A DNA stretch of 64,000 nucleotides from Salegentibacter tibetensis (GCF_020164485.1 NZ_JAIQZA010000001.1:124001-188000); one strand, 5' to 3'. Shown: positions 36,401-45,290, counted from the stretch's first letter. Notes: a model not told the origin generated them from the letters alone. A program made the numbers and translations.

Positions 36401-36939
36401 AATTCCCCCGGTTCGGTTACAAAATCTACCCGCTTGAATTTATATTCAAACAGTACTTCGTTCACAAAATCTATAGAAAGTTCATCTTCCACAGAGATTT
36501 TCAGCGTACTTCTGTCCAGTTCTTTACGTGTAACAACTTTTTCAAATAAAGCATCGGGATAGGTGACGATTATCGCCGGTTTTTTACGGGAATTAATTCG
36601 ATTTAAAACCTCGGCCCGTAATAGTACGTTGGCATTATCGGTTTCCTCAATTTGATAAGGACGGCGGTAACTTCCGGGATAAAAAAGCACATTTTTTTCC
36701 CCCACCAATTGTTCCAAATCATTTAAATAATAGGCGGCTTCTTCTTTATCATTAAAAATCAGCAAAAAGGGTTTTTCGGCTTCTTTAAATGCATTGGCAG
36801 CAACAAAAGAAAACGAAGAACCAATAAGGCCTTTCAGTTGGATTTTAGTACGATTTTTTTCAGAAGAGACAAGGGAGTCCCTCAATTCCTGCTGTTGCGG
36901 GGATTGTGCAAAGCTTTGGGCGATAATAGTTTTACTCAT
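33490..36939 (-). CDS. mfd: Transcription-repair coupling factor
   Basis: An ATP-driven translocase that removes RNA polymerase stalled at DNA damage and recruits UvrA. 1149 residues: N-terminal UvrB-like region, RNAP-binding CarD-like domain (LEVGDYVTHIDHGIGKFGGL), RecA-like motor with Walker A GDVGFGKTE (about 601-609) and DEEQ box (about 705), and the TRCF C-terminal domain. Start chosen at 36939 (MSKTIIAQSF): the -7 box at 36945-36952 lies just before it, so the ATG at 36975 is upstream of the promoter. Residues about 319-340 are encoded by a palindromic repeat. Confidence 0.96.
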   Translation of the reverse strand: MSKTIIAQSFAQSPQQQELRDSLVSSEKNRTKIQLKGLIGSSFSFVAANAFKEAEKPFLLIFNDKEEAAYYLNDLEQLVGEKNVLFYPGSYRRPYQIEETDNANVLLRAEVLNRINSRKKPAIIVTYPDALFEKVVTRKELDRSTLKISVEDELSIDFVNEVLFEYKFKRVDFVTEPGEFSVRGGIIDVFSFSNDEPYRIEFFGDEVDSIRSFDVETQLSTDKVKKISVMPNVENKHLDEIRDSFLRYISEKTVVFVKNLDLLTAQADKLFSKAEEAFKKLSEEVKHSEPNELFCNGQLIKEQLELFSVVEWSNQSYFRLPEFISGSKSNETLKQVQGDGGVKLIEFQTKPQPSFNKQFDLLIDNLIENQENGYTNYIFCVSEQQAKRFHDIFDDQEQKVKYQTITLALFQGFIDETGKNVCYTDHQIFERYHKFHLKNGYAKKQAITLKELTNLEVGDYVTHIDHGIGKFGGLQKIDVEGKMQEAIKLFYGERDILYLSIHSLHKISKYNGKDGKEPKMFKLGSNAWKKLKQKTKARVKHIAYNLIELYAKRRLQKGFAFGPDSYLQHELEASFIYEDTPDQSTATQAVKEDMENERPMDRLVCGDVGFGKTEVAIRAAFKAVDNGKQVAVLVPTTILAFQHHQTFSERLKDFPVTVDYLNRFRTAKERRETLADLESGKVDIVIGTHQLVNKAVKFKDLGLLIVDEEQKFGVSVKDKLKTIKENVDTLTLTATPIPRTLQFSLMAARDLSTITTPPPNRYPIETNVIRFSEETIRDAVSYEIQRGGQVFFIHNRIENIKEVAGMIQRVVPDAKIGVGHGQMEGKKLEKLMLSFINGEFDVLVSTTIVESGLDVTNANTIFINNANNFGVSDLHQMRGRVGRSNKKAFCYFITPPYSVMTEDARKRISALEQFSELGSGINIAMKDLEIRGAGDLLGGEQSGFINEIGFDTYQKILNEAIEELKENEFQELYSESENIEDKTFVKDTQIDTDFEILFPDDYINSITERLNLYTQLNKITSEEELQKFETELVDRFGELPTQAVDLLNSVRIKWIAAGIGLEKIILKQGKLIGYFIADQQSRFYQTNTFTKVLQYVQTHRHKCTMKEKKTRNGLRLLLTFEKINSIEIALQVLEPLDFRMKEEEVEKAS
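35922..35985 (-). repeat. Palindromic repeat translated inside mfd
   Basis: 64 bases made of two inverted half-units (CGTCACCCTGAACTTGTTTC and its mirror ending GGAAGACG) with the same design as intergenic copies. It is read in frame in mfd as RLPEFISGS then KSNETLKQVQGDG, adding about 21 residues between the damage-recognition part and the RNAP-binding part. Confidence 0.85.
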
Positions 36940-36944
36940 TGGCG

Positions 36945-36952
36945 CAAAGATA
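36945..36952 (-). promoter_or_regulatory. -7 box of mfd, near-leaderless
   Basis: TATCTTTG on the minus strand ends 5 bases before the ATG at 36939, which decides the start. Confidence 0.6.
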
Positions 36953-37005
36953 ATTGCAGAAATTTTGCCCCGCAACTCCCCAACAATTATTTAACGTTAG
37001 TTGGT

Positions 37006-37295
37006 TTAACTATTTTTCTTTGAAGGATTTCGCCAGGTATTAAATACGGAGTAAACAATTACCTCATTCTCCAAAACTTCATAGATAATGAGATACGGAA
37101 AGCGTTTAATTACGGCCTCCCTATATGGTTTTCTCATCTCTGAAAAATGAAATGGATAGTTCTTTATCCATTTAAAATAAGAATCTAGATGATCTAAAAA
37201 TGACTCGCCCAAGCCTTCTTTTTTCCCTCATAATAAATAAAAGCTTCAATTATCTCTAACTGGGCTTCTTCTTTTATTATAAGTTCAAATGTCAT
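37006..37295 (-). pseudogene. RelE/ParE-type toxin, frameshifted
   Basis: The frame from the ATG at 37295 gives MTFELIIKEEAQLEIIEAFI then YYEGKK and hits a run of six A (37219-37224). With seven A the frame would continue EGLGESFLDHLDSYFKWIKN and end at 37006 with RFPYLIIYEVLENEVIVYSV and FNTWRNPSKKNS, giving about 96 residues, the normal ParE length and fold. As written the product would be scrambled after the run. Its start overlaps the antitoxin stop by 4 bases (ATGA), typical of this module. Confidence 0.82.
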
Positions 37296-37528
37296 CCTTT
37301 TAATGCATTTTTAGCTTTTTGCTGAACTTCCTCCCAGGAATAGGACTCGCTTTTATCATTTAAATGATCCATTCTTCGCTGATCCATTTCCTGATAATCT
37401 GCTTCGGTAAGAACTGAAGATGATTTATCCTCGTAATTCTCGACAAGTGAAAGCATCATTTCCAAAAGACGCTCATCTGCTTCATCTACATATTTCAGCA
37501 CCGTTTTTTTGAGTTCTACCGCTTCCAT
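37292..37528 (-). CDS. Antitoxin of a type II RelE/ParE module
   Basis: A 78-residue acidic protein: VELKKTVLKYVDEADERLLE is an N-terminal helix and SESYSWEEVQQKAKNALKG an C-terminal helix suited to binding the toxin, while the middle is charged. This form is common as the partner of ParE/RelE toxins in Bacteroidota. It is translated just before the toxin with a 4-base overlap. Binding of the module's own promoter is usual in such systems, but no operator was identified. The toxin reading frame is broken, so the antitoxin may be an orphan. Confidence 0.82.
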   Translation of the reverse strand: MEAVELKKTVLKYVDEADERLLEMMLSLVENYEDKSSSVLTEADYQEMDQRRMDHLNDKSESYSWEEVQQKAKNALKG

Positions 37529-37667
37529 AATTATCTATAGTTAGTCTTATAAATTTACAAATTTTAAATTTTTGAACGCTCAGCTATACTTTCATTTTTA
37601 AGATTTACCATTTCCATAACAGCTAAAACGCCCACAGATGGCTAATTTGCTATAAGAAATTATAATT

Positions 37668-39026
37668 ATGGCATTTGAGCATTTTGATGTATTTGTAATA
37701 GGCACCGGCACCGCCGGAAAAGGGGTGGCCAAAGATTGTGCGCAGGGAGGTTTAAAAGTAGCCATTGCCGATAATCGGGAATATGGCGGCACCTGCCCAA
37801 ACCGGGGTTGTGATCCCAAAAAAGTATTGACGGGTTTTACTGAAATTTTAGACCAGGCTACGAAAATGCAGGGAAAAGGTATCACCAAAATGCCTGAAGC
37901 AAACTGGAGCGATCTTATAACTTTTAAAGAAACTTTTGTAGATGCTATTCCCGCAGCTACCGAGAAAGACCTTGCCGATCTTGATATTAAAATGTATCAT
38001 CAATCTCCAAAATTTTTAGATAAAAACACCCTTTCTGTAGAAGGTAAAACAATAACTGCCGATAAGATCGTGATCGCGACCGGTCACAAACCTATGCCGT
38101 TAAAAATACCGGGCGAAGAACACGCTCTCTTTAGTGAAGATTTCCTTGAGTTAGAAGAATTACCGGAAACGATGATTTTCATTGGCGCCGGTTATATAGG
38201 GATGGAGTTTGCCCATATCGCTGCCCGTTTTGGAGTTAAAGTAACGATGATAGATTATACACCCCGCCCGTTATTCAATTTCGATGAAGATATGGTAAAA
38301 TATATCCAGCAGGTTTCTGAAGAGGAGCTGGGAATCAAATTTATTTTTAATGCTGAAGTAAATGAAATTGAAAAACTTCAGAAAAATTTTCGGGTAAAGG
38401 CAAACCAGAATGGAAAAGAAGTTTCGGCTAAAGCTGAAATGATTTTTAATTCTGCCGGAAGAGTTCCGTCTATTGAAGATTTAGACCTCGAAAAAGGAAA
38501 GGTGGCTTTTTCTAAAAAAGGAATTACCGTGAACGAATTTCTGCAAAATACCACCAATAAAAATGTATATGCCTGTGGCGATGTTTCCAACAGTGAAGGT
38601 TTGCCATTAACTCCGCTTTCTTCCCAGGAAGCTAAAGTAGTTTCAGCAAATTTACTCAGTAAAAAAGAACCCAAAAAAGCACACTATCCGCCGCAGCCTA
38701 CAGCTGTTTTCACATTGCCTAAATTAGCTTCCGTAGGACTTTCTGAAAAAGAAGCTAAAGAACAAGGCTACGATTATACGCTAGAACATAAATTTGTTCC
38801 AGATTGGTTTAACGCCAAACATATTAATGAAAAGATCTACGCCTATAAAACCCTGGTGGACAAAAAAACCGGACTGGTCATTGGCGCGCACCTGGTAGGA
38901 CCGGAAGCTTCAGAAATAATTAATATGTTTGTGATGGCGATGTGTGGGGAACTTGATTGTGGGACTCTAAAAAAGATGATTTTTACCTACCCAAGCTGGG
39001 CAAGCGATATTAAGGGAATGGTTTAA
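37668..39026 (+). CDS. FAD-dependent pyridine-nucleotide disulfide oxidoreductase-like protein
   Basis: A 452-residue class I flavoprotein: FAD-binding GTGTAGKGVA (residues 12-21), redox disulfide GGTCPNRGCDPKK, NAD(P)-binding FIGAGYIGMEFAHIAARFGV, FAD contact YACGDV. The C-terminal dimerisation domain is present but the catalytic HPTxxE is replaced by TYPSWASD, so the His-Glu proton relay of glutathione or lipoamide reductase is missing. It likely handles another substrate, perhaps a thiol or metal, or a quinone. Single gene, divergent from the toxin-antitoxin operon. Confidence 0.88.
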   Translation: MAFEHFDVFVIGTGTAGKGVAKDCAQGGLKVAIADNREYGGTCPNRGCDPKKVLTGFTEILDQATKMQGKGITKMPEANWSDLITFKETFVDAIPAATEKDLADLDIKMYHQSPKFLDKNTLSVEGKTITADKIVIATGHKPMPLKIPGEEHALFSEDFLELEELPETMIFIGAGYIGMEFAHIAARFGVKVTMIDYTPRPLFNFDEDMVKYIQQVSEEELGIKFIFNAEVNEIEKLQKNFRVKANQNGKEVSAKAEMIFNSAGRVPSIEDLDLEKGKVAFSKKGITVNEFLQNTTNKNVYACGDVSNSEGLPLTPLSSQEAKVVSANLLSKKEPKKAHYPPQPTAVFTLPKLASVGLSEKEAKEQGYDYTLEHKFVPDWFNAKHINEKIYAYKTLVDKKTGLVIGAHLVGPEASEIINMFVMAMCGELDCGTLKKMIFTYPSWASDIKGMV

Positions 39027-39073
39027 AAAGCCTCTCCCCGACCCTTCCAAAAGACGGAAGATAACGGTAATAT

Positions 39074-39871
39074 TTAAGATTTCTTTTTCTTCAAAAGTCT
39101 CGTCATAGGATTTGTTTCCTTATTCAACCAACCGTGATAAATGATATTTGAAAATATGGCCACAGCGCCAATTAACGCAGAATAAGTTATAAGCGGAATT
39201 TCTCCAAAATGCCTAAAATAAATTGCAATTAAAGCCCAAACCCCAACCGCGGCAAACTCCCGCATGTTTCTACGCCAGATTATTGCGATATTTATGAAAA
39301 CGGCTACGGCAATCATAATAACCGTCCAGAGCTCTTCCCCGAAGAAAGGCGCTGTCCAGTTAATTTTTGCAAGGTAAGCCGAAACATTGGCGATAGTTGC
39401 CACGGCAATCCATCCTGAATAAAGGCAAATAGGCCACCAACTAAAAGCAAGGATTTTTAAAGGCGCATCCCAACGTTCCATGTTCGTGTTCAGGATTATT
39501 TTTATAAGGGAGAATAGGATTAAAAACATCAGTAAAACTGAAAGTCCGGTGTATTCATACAACCACGTAAACACCCAGGCGGCATTGGCCAGGTTTGCGG
39601 TTAAAAACCAAAAACCAGATTTGCCAAGGAAATCTAAATCCTTTTTTGCTGAAAATGCCTGGAAAAGCTGATAGGCTGAAAAGACTAAAAGCGAAAGAAA
39701 TATCACGCCCCAAATTGCAAAAGCGTAACCTGCCGGGGTGAATAAATTATAATATTCAGCGCTAAGGCTGCCCATGGTATTGCCGTTAATTATTCCGGTT
39801 TGAGAAATATAACTCACTACAATAATCAGAATCACCGAGATAAAATTCAGGACTGCAAGACGTTTTTCCAT
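39074..39871 (-). CDS. TspO/MBR-related tryptophan-rich membrane protein
   Basis: A 265-residue integral membrane protein with about seven to eight hydrophobic segments, longer than the five-helix TspO core. LFTPAGYAFAIWGVIFLSLL and WPICLYSGWIAVATIANVSA carry the tryptophan/proline pattern seen in the TspO/MBR-like family. Possible small-molecule sensing or tetrapyrrole binding is family inference; the residues needed could not be checked. Its start is 2 bases after the pdeM stop, so the two are cotranscribed. Confidence 0.78.
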   Translation of the reverse strand: MEKRLAVLNFISVILIIVVSYISQTGIINGNTMGSLSAEYYNLFTPAGYAFAIWGVIFLSLLVFSAYQLFQAFSAKKDLDFLGKSGFWFLTANLANAAWVFTWLYEYTGLSVLLMFLILFSLIKIILNTNMERWDAPLKILAFSWWPICLYSGWIAVATIANVSAYLAKINWTAPFFGEELWTVIMIAVAVFINIAIIWRRNMREFAAVGVWALIAIYFRHFGEIPLITYSALIGAVAIFSNIIYHGWLNKETNPMTRLLKKKKS

Positions 39872-39873
39872 TT

Positions 39874-40509
39874 TTAGCTGTTTTCTATTAAAATTACTTC
39901 ATTTTGAGTAATCGCGTAAGCTTTTTCCCCTTCATTTAATTTCATCATAAAATTCCCGGTAAATTCTCCAAAAGCAGGAAATATCAACTGATCTTTTCTT
40001 TGGAAAAAACACGGTAATTTAAGGCTTTGTCTTGCTTTTCCATTAAGTCTGTAACCCGGGTGGATATGACCGCAAAGGTTGAAAAAACCTTCTCTGGTTT
40101 CGGGATGATGGGTGAGTAAAAACCCATTTAGTTGCCATTCTGAATGAATTTTCACGCCTAATTCCTCATATTTTAAAGGAGAAATTATATCGTGGTTTCC
40201 GGCGATTAAGACTACTTCGGCTTCTACAAAACCAAGCCAGTTTTCAAAGAATTTCCATTCGCTATTTAGATCGCTATGAAAAAGATCGCCTAAAAAGCAG
40301 ACCGCCTTTGGTTGAAATTTACCTACAACTTCACTCAGCCTAAGAAAATTAGCATTAATCGCTTTATGAGGCACTGCGCTTCCAAATTTCCTGAAATGGG
40401 AAATCTTCCCTAAATGTACATCACTAATTAAGAGGATTTCTTCTTCTTTCCAGAAAGCGGCACCGCTAGGATGAAGTTCAAAAGTTTGGTTTTGGAGGTT
40501 TATCGTCAT
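39874..40509 (-). CDS. pdeM: Ligase-associated DNA-damage-response phosphoesterase PdeM
   Basis: A 211-residue metallophosphoesterase. All metal motifs are present: DVHLGK (block 1), GDLFHS (block 2), GNHD (block 3), THHPE and GHIHPG (blocks 4/5). The short length and the C-terminal strand-rich end fit the PdeM family, usually encoded beside an ATP-dependent ligase, an exonuclease-like protein and a Lhr-type helicase. Those partners are not in this window, so the label rests on the protein alone. Likely role: nuclease in end processing; unproven. Confidence 0.82.
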   Translation of the reverse strand: MTINLQNQTFELHPSGAAFWKEEEILLISDVHLGKISHFRKFGSAVPHKAINANFLRLSEVVGKFQPKAVCFLGDLFHSDLNSEWKFFENWLGFVEAEVVLIAGNHDIISPLKYEELGVKIHSEWQLNGFLLTHHPETREGFFNLCGHIHPGYRLNGKARQSLKLPCFFQRKDQLIFPAFGEFTGNFMMKLNEGEKAYAITQNEVILIENS

Positions 40510-40517
40510 CTAATTTA

Positions 40518-40556
40518 AGACCTCACAGGTTTCAAAAACCTGTGAGGTCTTTTTTG
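40518..40556 (-). terminator. Hairpin terminator after aminotransferase gene
   Basis: AGACCTCACAGGTTT (40518-40532) / AAACCTGTGAGGTCT (40536-40550), 15-bp perfect stem, loop of 3. Runs of T/A on both sides make it suitable in either direction. Nearly identical to the hairpin at 33348-33380. Confidence 0.75.
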
Positions 40557-40559
40557 TTT

Positions 40560-41714
40560 TTATAGTTTATGTAAAATCTCTGCTGCCTTTTCCAGGGTCT
40601 CATCGGTTTTAGCGAAGCAGAAACGCAATTGTTTGTGGTCTTTTCCTTCTTTATGAAATACTGACACAGGAATCGTAGCCAGGCCGTATTCAGTAATTAG
40701 TCTTTTTGCGAAATCGACATCGTGTTCATCCGTGATTTCAGAATAGTCCATCACCTGGAAATAAGTTCCTTTTGAAGGAGTTCCCTTAAAATTTGAGCCT
40801 TCCATTAACTCAAGAAATTTATCCCGTTTCTCCTGATAAAAATCGCCGAGTTGCAGGTAATGTTCAGGTTTTTTTAGGTATTCAGCAAAAGCTCTTTGCA
40901 TAGGATGATTTACACAAAAGACAGTGGCCTGGTGGAATTTTATGATTTCTTTCATTAAAACTTCGGGAGCTATGCAATAACCCATTTTCCAACCGGTATT
41001 GTGAAAGGTTTTCCCAAAGGAAGCACAAACGATCGCCCTTTCGGCTAAACCGGGATATTTGGAAGCGCTCTGGTGATCTTCATTATCAAAAATAAGATGC
41101 TCGTAAACCTCATCACTCAAAAGAATAATATTAGTATTGCTCAATAATTTTTCCAGCCGCTGCATATCGCTTTTCGAAAGGATGGTTCCGGTAGGGTTAT
41201 GCGGTGTATTTATAATAATCATCCTGGTTTTGGCTGTGATTTTTTCTTCCACTTCCTGCCAGTCAATTGTAAAGTCTTTCCCTTTTAATTCTATCAAAAC
41301 GGGTTTCCCTCCGGCCAGTTTAATATCGGGTTCGTAAGAATCGTAAGCCGGTTTAAAGACAATAACTTCATCGCCGGGATGAACAAACGCGCTTATCGCG
41401 CAATATAATGCCTGGGTGGCACCTGCCGTAAAAATGATTTCAGAAGCTTCGTTATATTTCTTGCCGTAGAGGTTTTCTATTTTTGCAACTATTTGTTCCC
41501 TTAATTCGGGAATGCCATTCATTGGGGGATACTGGTTGTATCCATCTTTCATCGCTTCGCAAACCAGTTCTTTTAGATGATTGTCGGTTTCAAAATTCGG
41601 AAAACCCTGAGAAAGATCTATAGCATCATGTTTCCTTGCCAACCCACTCATTATAGAAAATATACTCGTTTTTCCGGCGGGCAGTTTTGAAGGAAGGTTG
41701 TTGAAATCTGGCAT
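40560..41714 (-). CDS. PLP-dependent aminotransferase, methionine aminotransferase (YbdL-like)
   Basis: A 384-residue fold-type I aminotransferase. KHDAIDLSQGFPNFETD opens the domain; NTPHNPTGTIL is the Asn that contacts PLP; the Lys lies in SFGKTFHNTGWKMGYCI (about residue 233), and RFCFAKTDETLEKA holds the final Arg that binds the substrate carboxylate. The sequence resembles the YbdL/kynurenine-aminotransferase group that accepts methionine. Substrate is inferred only from family. It is separated from sdhB by a terminator. Confidence 0.87.
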   Translation of the reverse strand: MPDFNNLPSKLPAGKTSIFSIMSGLARKHDAIDLSQGFPNFETDNHLKELVCEAMKDGYNQYPPMNGIPELREQIVAKIENLYGKKYNEASEIIFTAGATQALYCAISAFVHPGDEVIVFKPAYDSYEPDIKLAGGKPVLIELKGKDFTIDWQEVEEKITAKTRMIIINTPHNPTGTILSKSDMQRLEKLLSNTNIILLSDEVYEHLIFDNEDHQSASKYPGLAERAIVCASFGKTFHNTGWKMGYCIAPEVLMKEIIKFHQATVFCVNHPMQRAFAEYLKKPEHYLQLGDFYQEKRDKFLELMEGSNFKGTPSKGTYFQVMDYSEITDEHDVDFAKRLITEYGLATIPVSVFHKEGKDHKQLRFCFAKTDETLEKAAEILHKL

Positions 41715-41740
41715 TGTTCTATTTTTAAATAAGTTGCATA

Positions 41741-41772
41741 AAAAATCCCAAATTCAAAAAGAATTTGGGATT
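41741..41772 (-). terminator. Terminator of the sdh operon
   Basis: Perfect 12-bp stem AATCCCAAATTC (41744-41755) / GAATTTGGGATT (41761-41772), loop of 5, followed on the minus strand by a T run. Confidence 0.85.
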
Positions 41773-41796
41773 GATTTATTCGTATTTAAGGAAGTT

Positions 41797-42543
41797 TTAT
41801 CCTTTTACACTGGCTGCAAGATATTCACGGTTCATACGCGCGATATTCTCCAAAGAAATTCCTTTAGGACATTCTATTTCACAGGCTCCTGTATTACTAC
41901 AGTTTCCAAATCCTTCTTCATCCATTTGTCTAACCATCGCTTTAACTCGCTCGGTAGCTTCTACACGTCCTTGAGGAAGCAATGCATACTGAGAAACTTT
42001 AGCTGAAGTAAACAGCATAGCACTTGCATTTTTACAAGCCGCTACACAAGCTCCACAACCAATACAGGTTGCAGCGTTAAACGACTCATCAGCTTTTTCC
42101 TTTTCAACAGGAATGGTATTCGCATCTACGGTATTTCCGGAAGTATTTACCGAAACATATCCCCAGGCTTGCTGAATCCTGTCAAAAGCAGTACGATCTA
42201 CAATAAGGTCTTTTATAACCGGAAATGCTTTTGCGCGGAAAGGTTCTATATAAATGGTATCGCCATCTTTAAAAGAACGCATATGCAACTGGCAAGTAGC
42301 AATAAGTTTATCGGGGCCGTGAGGCTCACCGTTAATTTGCAAAGAACAGGAACCACAAATTCCCTCACGGCAATCGTGATCAAACTGAATGGTATCTTCT
42401 CCCTTTTCTACCAACTGCTCGTTAAGGATATCCAGCATTTCAAGAAAAGACATATCCCCGTCTATCCCGTCTACAGGATAATCTACTATTTTTCCTTTAG
42501 CAGTGGCATTTTCCTGACGCCATATTTTTAAGTTAAGCTTCAT
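41797..42543 (-). CDS. sdhB: Succinate dehydrogenase / fumarate reductase iron-sulfur subunit
   Basis: A 248-residue subunit passing electrons from the flavin to the quinone. Three cluster motifs: [2Fe-2S] region [19 protein letters not shown] with the later Cys in ATCQLHM, [4Fe-4S] [13 protein letters not shown], and [3Fe-4S] [16 protein letters not shown]. Last gene of the sdhC-sdhA-sdhB operon; the 68-base gap after sdhA holds a hairpin. Confidence 0.97.
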   Translation of the reverse strand: MKLNLKIWRQENATAKGKIVDYPVDGIDGDMSFLEMLDILNEQLVEKGEDTIQFDHDCREGICGSCSLQINGEPHGPDKLIATCQLHMRSFKDGDTIYIEPFRAKAFPVIKDLIVDRTAFDRIQQAWGYVSVNTSGNTVDANTIPVEKEKADESFNAATCIGCGACVAACKNASAMLFTSAKVSQYALLPQGRVEATERVKAMVRQMDEEGFGNCSNTGACEIECPKGISLENIARMNREYLAASVKG

Positions 42544-42569
42544 ATCTTAAAAGTATTGAGTAGTGAGTA

Positions 42570-42602
42570 TTTAGTATTGAGCACTTAATACCCAATACTA
42601 AA
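42570..42602 (-). repeat. Hairpin between sdhA and sdhB
   Basis: TTTAGTATTG (42570-42579) and CAATACTAAA (42593-42602), 10-bp stem, 13-base loop, without a strong T run. It may tune sdhA/sdhB expression or mRNA stability rather than end transcription. Confidence 0.5.
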
Positions 42603-42611
42603 ATCTCAATT

Positions 42612-44615
42612 CTATTTATAACTTCTTGTTTTCAATTCAATATTTTCAAATACCAGTTCTTCTTTGTGAAGAACAGCATCTGCAGGTTTACCTTTATGTT
42701 CCCATGCGGCGACATATCTAAAATTCTCATCGTCCCTTAAGGCTTCCCCTTCTTCGGTTTGGTATTCTTCTCTAAAATGCCCTCCACAAGATTCATTTCT
42801 ATGTAAAGCATCTTTAGCGAATAACTCTCCCAGTTCAAGGAAATCTGCTACCCTACCTGCTTTTTCAAGCTCGGCATTTTTGGAGGTTGCGGTCCCGGGA
42901 ACTTTTACGTTCTTCCAAAAATCTTCTCTTAAAGCTGCAATTTCTTCAATTGCCTCTTTTAATCCTTCTGCATTACGGGCCATTCCGCATTTGTTCCACA
43001 TAATCAGTCCTAATTCCTTGTGATAGGAATCAACCGATTTGCTTCCATTGGCATTCATCAATTTATCCATTCGCTCTTTCACCGCATTTTCAGTTTCTTC
43101 AAATTCAGGAGAATCTGTAGAAATTGCACCGGTACGAATATCATCTGATAAATAATTACCAATAGTGTAAGGCAGTACAAAATAACCATCTGCCAAGCCC
43201 TGCATTAATGCGGAAGCTCCAAGCCTGTTAGCACCGTGATCTGAGAAGTTAGCTTCTCCGGCTGCGTAACAACCTGGAATAGTAGTCTGTAAATTATAAT
43301 CTACCCAAAGTCCACCCATTGTGTAGTGAACGGCAGGATATATCATCATTGGGGTTTCATACGGGTTCTGATCTACGATCTTCTGATACATATCGAAAAG
43401 GTTTCCGTATTTAGCAGCTACTACTTCTTTCCCTAATTTTATAATTTCTTCCTTTGAAGCATCTTTATTGCCGGCGGTAAAAGCTTTTTCTTTTCCGTAG
43501 CGCTCAATCGCGTCAGAGAAATCCAGGTAAACTGCCTGTCCTGTTTTATTTACTCCAAAACCTGCATCACAACGCTCTTTAGCAGCTCTGGAAGCCACAT
43601 CACGTGGCACCAGGTTACCAAAAGCAGGATAACGACGTTCCAGGTAATAATCCCTGTCTTCTTCTGCAAGTTGAGTTGGTTTTTTCTTGCCACTTCTGAT
43701 TGCTTCGGCGTCTTCTTTTCTCTTTGGCACCCAGATTCGTCCATCATTCCGAAGGGATTCAGACATCAACGTAAGTTTAGACTGATGATCTCCAGAAACC
43801 GGAATACAGGTTGGGTGAATCTGTGTATAGCAAGGGTTGGCAAAATATGCACCTCTACGGTGAGCTCTCCAGGCAGCAGTTACATTACTTCCCATCGCGT
43901 TTGTAGAAAGGAAGAAAACATTACCGTAACCACCGGAAGCCAATACCACGGCGTGAGCCGAGTGGCGTTCAATTTCACCGGTAATCATATTTCTGGCGAT
44001 AATTCCACGGGCTTTTCCATCTACCAAAACCAAATCCATCATTTCGTGACGGTTGTAAGGTTTGATTTTCCCACGGTTAATCTGGCGGTTCATTGCCGAA
44101 TAAGCTCCAAGCAATAACTGCTGTCCGGTTTGTCCTTTAGCATAAAAAGTACGGGATACTAAAACCCCACCAAAAGAACGGTTATCTAAATAACCTCCAT
44201 ATTCACGGGCAAAAGGAACTCCCTGTGCCACACATTGATCTATAATATTCCCCGAAACTTCAGCTAAACGATATACATTTCCTTCGCGGGAACGGTAATC
44301 GCCACCTTTTACGGTATCGTAAAATAAACGATAATCTGAATCGCCGTCTCCCTGGTAATTTTTTGAAGCGTTAATCCCTCCCTGTGCGGCGATAGAGTGC
44401 GCACGTCTTGGAGAATCCTGGTAGCAAAATGTTTTTACATTATAACCTAATTCAGCAAGAGTTGCAGCTGCACTACCTCCGGCAAGTCCTGTTCCTATTA
44501 CAATAACGTCTATATTACGTTTGTTGGCAGGATTAACAAGATTGATATTGTTTTTATGATTGGTCCACTTTTCTTTTAGAGGCCCTTTAGGTATTTTTGA
44601 ATCTAAAACTGACAT
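42612..44615 (-). CDS. sdhA: Succinate dehydrogenase / fumarate reductase flavoprotein subunit
   Basis: Catalytic FAD subunit, 667 residues. FAD site [20 protein letters not shown]; covalent flavin histidine in [20 protein letters not shown]; active-site region [20 protein letters not shown] with the Arg/His set; [16 protein letters not shown]. The sequence and gene order sdhC-A-B match the Bacteroidota type B enzyme. It is translated 12 bases after sdhC. Confidence 0.97.
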   Translation of the reverse strand: MSVLDSKIPKGPLKEKWTNHKNNINLVNPANKRNIDVIVIGTGLAGGSAAATLAELGYNVKTFCYQDSPRRAHSIAAQGGINASKNYQGDGDSDYRLFYDTVKGGDYRSREGNVYRLAEVSGNIIDQCVAQGVPFAREYGGYLDNRSFGGVLVSRTFYAKGQTGQQLLLGAYSAMNRQINRGKIKPYNRHEMMDLVLVDGKARGIIARNMITGEIERHSAHAVVLASGGYGNVFFLSTNAMGSNVTAAWRAHRRGAYFANPCYTQIHPTCIPVSGDHQSKLTLMSESLRNDGRIWVPKRKEDAEAIRSGKKKPTQLAEEDRDYYLERRYPAFGNLVPRDVASRAAKERCDAGFGVNKTGQAVYLDFSDAIERYGKEKAFTAGNKDASKEEIIKLGKEVVAAKYGNLFDMYQKIVDQNPYETPMMIYPAVHYTMGGLWVDYNLQTTIPGCYAAGEANFSDHGANRLGASALMQGLADGYFVLPYTIGNYLSDDIRTGAISTDSPEFEETENAVKERMDKLMNANGSKSVDSYHKELGLIMWNKCGMARNAEGLKEAIEEIAALREDFWKNVKVPGTATSKNAELEKAGRVADFLELGELFAKDALHRNESCGGHFREEYQTEEGEALRDDENFRYVAAWEHKGKPADAVLHKEELVFENIELKTRSYK

Positions 44616-44627
44616 AAATCTTACGTA

Positions 44628-45290
44628 TTAAAGGTTATTAATATAGTGAAAAAGGGCTATAAAAATAAATCCTAGTGGTATGATGATCGCATAAGCTTGA
44701 GTAAATCCTCTAAGACCTTTGGCGTACTTATTTCTCCATCCCACAGATTGAAATGAGGAAGAAAAGCCATGATAAAGGTGAAGGGCTAAAAATACAAATG
44801 AGACTACATATAATATTGTTCTAATCGGGCTTTGAAATTTCGCTACCAACTCGTCATAATAACGAGCAGCATCCTCGGGATGAGACTCTATATATTTATG
44901 AATCATTTCCGGAAACCAGAAATCATAGAAGTGTAAAGCTAAAAAAGCCAAAACCACAAGACCGGTATAAATCATATTCCTTGATACCCAGCTGGAGTTT
45001 TCATTTCCATTAAATTTTACATATTTAATATTTCTTGCACTACGGTTTTTCGCCTCCAGGATAAAACCCATTACAAAGTGAAAAATCACTCCAAAAATTA
45101 GAACCGGTTGTAATAAAGCCTGCACAAAAAAGTTGGTTCCCATAAAATGGGAAATTTCATTAAACAGATCTTTACTGAATACTGAAATAAAATTGATACT
45201 GAAATGCTGAGCTAAAAATAAGACCAGAAAAAGTCCCGATAAGGCCATAGCAACTTTTCTTGCTATGGTTGAATTTAGAAATCCACCCAT
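44628..45290 (-). CDS. sdhC: Succinate dehydrogenase cytochrome b subunit (type B)
   Basis: A 220-residue membrane anchor with five hydrophobic helices. KVAMALSGLFLVLFLAQHFS holds the first helix with a His; HFVMG, ALHFYDFWFP and ALHLYHGFSS contribute the other heme-ligand histidines of the two-heme type B anchor. I start it at 45290 (MGGFLNSTIARK) because the -7 box at 45321-45328 lies over the only earlier ATG (45323). First gene of the sdh operon. Confidence 0.93.
   Translation of the reverse strand: MGGFLNSTIARKVAMALSGLFLVLFLAQHFSINFISVFSKDLFNEISHFMGTNFFVQALLQPVLIFGVIFHFVMGFILEAKNRSARNIKYVKFNGNENSSWVSRNMIYTGLVVLAFLALHFYDFWFPEMIHKYIESHPEDAARYYDELVAKFQSPIRTILYVVSFVFLALHLYHGFSSSFQSVGWRNKYAKGLRGFTQAYAIIIPLGFIFIALFHYINNL

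Noticed and set aside
36940-36975. Longer mfd start at 36975
   Set aside because: The -7 box at 36945-36952 lies between it and the ATG at 36939, so the transcript would not contain it.
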